Positions 6,182-7,806 of a stretch of 7,806 nt of DNA are shown one piece after another. A program made the translations under genes and the position numbers. Numbering within the stretch: position 1 is the stretch's first letter; every line of letters begins with the position of its first letter. A model generated the notes under the pieces. It made no database searches, was not told where the DNA came from, and saw nothing but the letters and a program-made list of their open reading frames with translations. The stretch covers positions 1-7,806 of the forward strand of contig JASHUH010000449.1 in the NCBI GenBank assembly GCA_030040115.1. Direction: 5' to 3'. The DNA comes from Acidobacteriaceae bacterium (GTDB lineage: Bacteria > Acidobacteriota > Terriglobia > Terriglobales > Acidobacteriaceae).

Positions 6182-7366
6182 ATGAAACGGGTTTTCTCCT
6201 TGGCTCTATTTCTGTGCGCCTTCACGGGTGGCCTCTACGCGCAGGCCGTCAGCACCACGGTTTGCGATGTCTTGAAGAATCCCAAATCTTTCGATGGCAA
6301 GATGGTAAGCATCAAAGGCGCGGTGGTGGCCGGATTCGACCAATTTGTGGTGACCGGCGGCGATTGCGGCCAGGATGTGAACGCCATCTGGCTTTCCTAT
6401 CCCGAAGGCGCGAAGGTCAAGTCCGGCCCGCTCGCCATGCTGCAGCTTGAACCGGCGCACAATTTTGCCGGTCCCGCTGCGGCTGAGACGCGGACGTCCG
6501 TCACCCTCCAAAAAGACAAGGAATTCAAGAAATTCGATTCGCTGCTCTCGCAGTACCACTCCAAGGGAACCGGTCTGTGCCCGGGATGCCCACGCTATCA
6601 CGTGCAGGCGACGCTGGTGGGCCGCCTCGACGCCGTGGCCAACGCCGGGCTCAGCCGCAACGCAGCGGGCAAGATCGTCGGCCTGGGCGGCTATGGAAAT
6701 ATGAACGTTTATCCGGCGCGGATGGTGATTCAGTCCGTTGCCGATGTCACGCCCCAAGAGGTGGATTACTCGAAAAGCGACGCGATTGTGGAGAAGGGAG
6801 GGAATAACGGCCAGCCGGGTCAGGAGCCCAGTCAAGCCCCCAGCAATCAGATGGGGTACGGCTATGGCGATCCTCTTTCCGTCGCCGAAAAAGCGGCCGG
6901 TAGCCTTCAGCCCAGCCAGGTGACCACGCAAATTCAGGCTGTGCTGGCGGAGTTTCCCAAAGGAAAACAGCAGAATGGCGTCACCATTGGCTACGGAACC
7001 ATGAACGAGGTTGGCTCCAGCAGCGCGCCGAGCGCCGAGGACACGCCCGATGGAGTCGTTTACGTCTGCAATTTCAATCGCGACCGGCTGGGCGACGCAT
7101 TGAGCATAGCCCTGGTCCATCTTGGCCAGCATATCTCCGATCTGCGGTCCACGCCCGCCGGCAGCGGTAACCCTCCGCCCTATGTCATGGAGAACAACGC
7201 CTGGGTGGTCTCGGGCTCCATCGCGGTCGCGGAAGGCGTTCACTACCTCACCATGCCCGGTGGCTATCTCTTGTGGGACCCGGCCTGGCCGGTAGCGAAC
7301 CGCAGCGACAACATGAAATCGGCGTTGGATAGCTTTCTCACCCAGGAAGAACATTTGAGCCAATAA
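6182..7366 (+). CDS. Secreted protein of unknown function
   Basis: A 394-residue protein I cannot assign to a named family. It begins with a clear signal peptide: MKR, a hydrophobic core VFSLALFLCAFTGGLYA (4-20) and a cleavage site near Ala20-Gln21. Residues 24-75 (TTVCDVLKNPKSFDGKMVSIKG... DCGQDVNAIWLSYPEG) look like a small beta-barrel of the OB-like 'NPxxFDGKxVxIKG' kind that I associate with acidobacterial exported proteins. A CPGC motif (133-136) is followed by His140. A low-complexity Gly/Gln/Pro/Ser linker spans about 206-229. The C-terminal part (about 231-390) contains HLGQH (313-317) and a WVVSGSIAVAEGVHYLTMPGG stretch (341-361, split here only by its length). Cys28, Cys62, Cys133 and Cys136 could form disulfides outside the cytoplasm. 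No lipobox or transmembrane anchor is visible. It stands alone, with repeat-rich DNA before it and a palindromic element after it. Confidence 0.85.
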   Translation: MKRVFSLALFLCAFTGGLYAQAVSTTVCDVLKNPKSFDGKMVSIKGAVVAGFDQFVVTGGDCGQDVNAIWLSYPEGAKVKSGPLAMLQLEPAHNFAGPAAAETRTSVTLQKDKEFKKFDSLLSQYHSKGTGLCPGCPRYHVQATLVGRLDAVANAGLSRNAAGKIVGLGGYGNMNVYPARMVIQSVADVTPQEVDYSKSDAIVEKGGNNGQPGQEPSQAPSNQMGYGYGDPLSVAEKAAGSLQPSQVTTQIQAVLAEFPKGKQQNGVTIGYGTMNEVGSSSAPSAEDTPDGVVYVCNFNRDRLGDALSIALVHLGQHISDLRSTPAGSGNPPPYVMENNAWVVSGSIAVAEGVHYLTMPGGYLLWDPAWPVANRSDNMKSALDSFLTQEEHLSQ

Positions 7367-7417
7367 GTATTCTCAGCGCCTGTCTCGTCTCGCCGCCATC
7401 ACGCGCAACAGACGTCC

Positions 7418-7479
7418 TGTCGCGCGGCGCGGGCCATTGGGGCCGGCGCTTCAGCCGGCGACGGGCGCCCAGCGCGACA
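7418..7479. repeat. 62-bp branched palindromic element upstream of proC
   Basis: TGTCGCGC (7418-7425) pairs perfectly with GCGCGACA (7472-7479). The stem continues after a 2-base bulge as GGCGC (7426-7430) with GCGCC (7465-7469), about 13 bp in all. It encloses a second hairpin, GCCGGC (7442-7447) with GCCGGC (7454-7459) and loop GCTTCA. No T tract follows, so it is not a standard terminator. The nested palindrome looks like a REP- or REPIN-like interspersed element, or a structured leader or 3' end. It lies 51 bp before proC and 51 bp after the secreted-protein stop. Confidence 0.5.
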
Positions 7480-7530
7480 CGCGTATCCTGAAAACAGCAA
7501 CACGATTTCTTCTTCGGAACAGGAAACAAG

Positions 7531-7806
7531 ATGGCGGAAATAGCCGTTGAGGTCAATGAAACACCCGCGCAGTTGCCCCAGGTCAGCGTAGCCGTTCTCG
7601 GGGCGGGCAAAATGGGCGGCATTCTGCTCCAGGCCTTCCTCAAGCAAAACCTATTTGCCCCGGGCCAGATTCACGCCACCGTGGCCCACGACGAACGGGC
7701 GCTGGCGCTCAGCACGCAGTGGGGCGTCGACGTAAGCACCAACAACCTGGAAGCGGCCCGTCAATCGGACCTGATTCTCATCGGCGTCAAGCCCTTCCAG
7801 GTTCCG
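7531..7806 (+). CDS. proC: Pyrroline-5-carboxylate reductase, N-terminal part (cut by window edge)
   Basis: The first 92 codons of ProC, the cytoplasmic enzyme that reduces 1-pyrroline-5-carboxylate to proline with NAD(P)H in the last step of proline synthesis. The Rossmann dinucleotide-binding motif is VAVLGAGKMG (20-29). The strand SDLILIGVKPFQV (79-91) matches the conserved 'D..ilaVKP' block. The start is ATG 7531, preceded by AGGAAA with AGGA 6 bases upstream. About 17 residues precede the first beta strand, slightly more than in short family members. The catalytic and dimerisation domain lies beyond the right edge, so integrity cannot be judged. The 164-bp gap before it holds a large palindrome, so it is probably transcribed separately from the secreted-protein gene. 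Confidence 0.9.
   Translation, partial: MAEIAVEVNETPAQLPQVSVAVLGAGKMGGILLQAFLKQNLFAPGQIHATVAHDERALALSTQWGVDVSTNNLEAARQSDLILIGVKPFQVP

Noticed and set aside
6206..7363. 385-codon minus-strand open frame across the secreted-protein gene
   Set aside because: The plus strand has a signal peptide, ribosome binding site and ordered motifs; the antisense frame has none.

Overview
The window is GC-rich in its coding parts (by eye around 60%) and carries six protein genes, one cut by the right edge. Gene content and style suggest a soil-type acidobacterium (Acidobacteriota, Terriglobia-like): a LacI regulator of the 'TTISLVLN' kind, a secreted DUF885 putative metallopeptidase, a secreted orphan protein of a kind I associate with that phylum, and short GC-rich interspersed palindromes. 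This placement is inference; there is no rRNA or marker gene here to prove it.

Layout. On the minus strand, 4-1080 encodes a complete LacI-family repressor. Divergent from it, 1184-2164 encodes a small NtrC-like AAA+/Fis-type regulator. It lacks the GAFTGA loop, the Walker B glutamate, the sensor I asparagine and one arginine-finger position, so it is probably not a working sigma-54 activator. A 279-bp gap with a small dyad follows, then a DUF900-type alpha/beta hydrolase (2444-3460) and, 70 bp on, a secreted DUF885 protein with an HExxPGHH motif (3531-5393). Next comes a 788-bp non-coding stretch (5394-6181), visibly richer in A+T. It holds a 21-bp-period direct repeat, two separate arrays of 7-bp tandem repeats, a poly-G tract and a perfect 8-bp hairpin abutting the next ribosome binding site. 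That site serves a secreted protein of unknown function (6182-7366). A 62-bp palindromic element then precedes the start of proC (7531-7806, partial).

How the genes fit together. Apart from lacI everything reads rightwards. The hydrolase and the DUF885 protein could be co-transcribed, but nothing ties them to one pathway. The two divergent regulators might control each other or the hydrolase; the sequence alone does not show it. I see no CRISPR array, tRNA, rRNA, transposase, prophage or clear defence or biosynthetic system. The least ordinary items are the degenerate enhancer-binding-like regulator, the repeat-rich intergenic region leading into the orphan secreted protein, and the folded element in front of proC.
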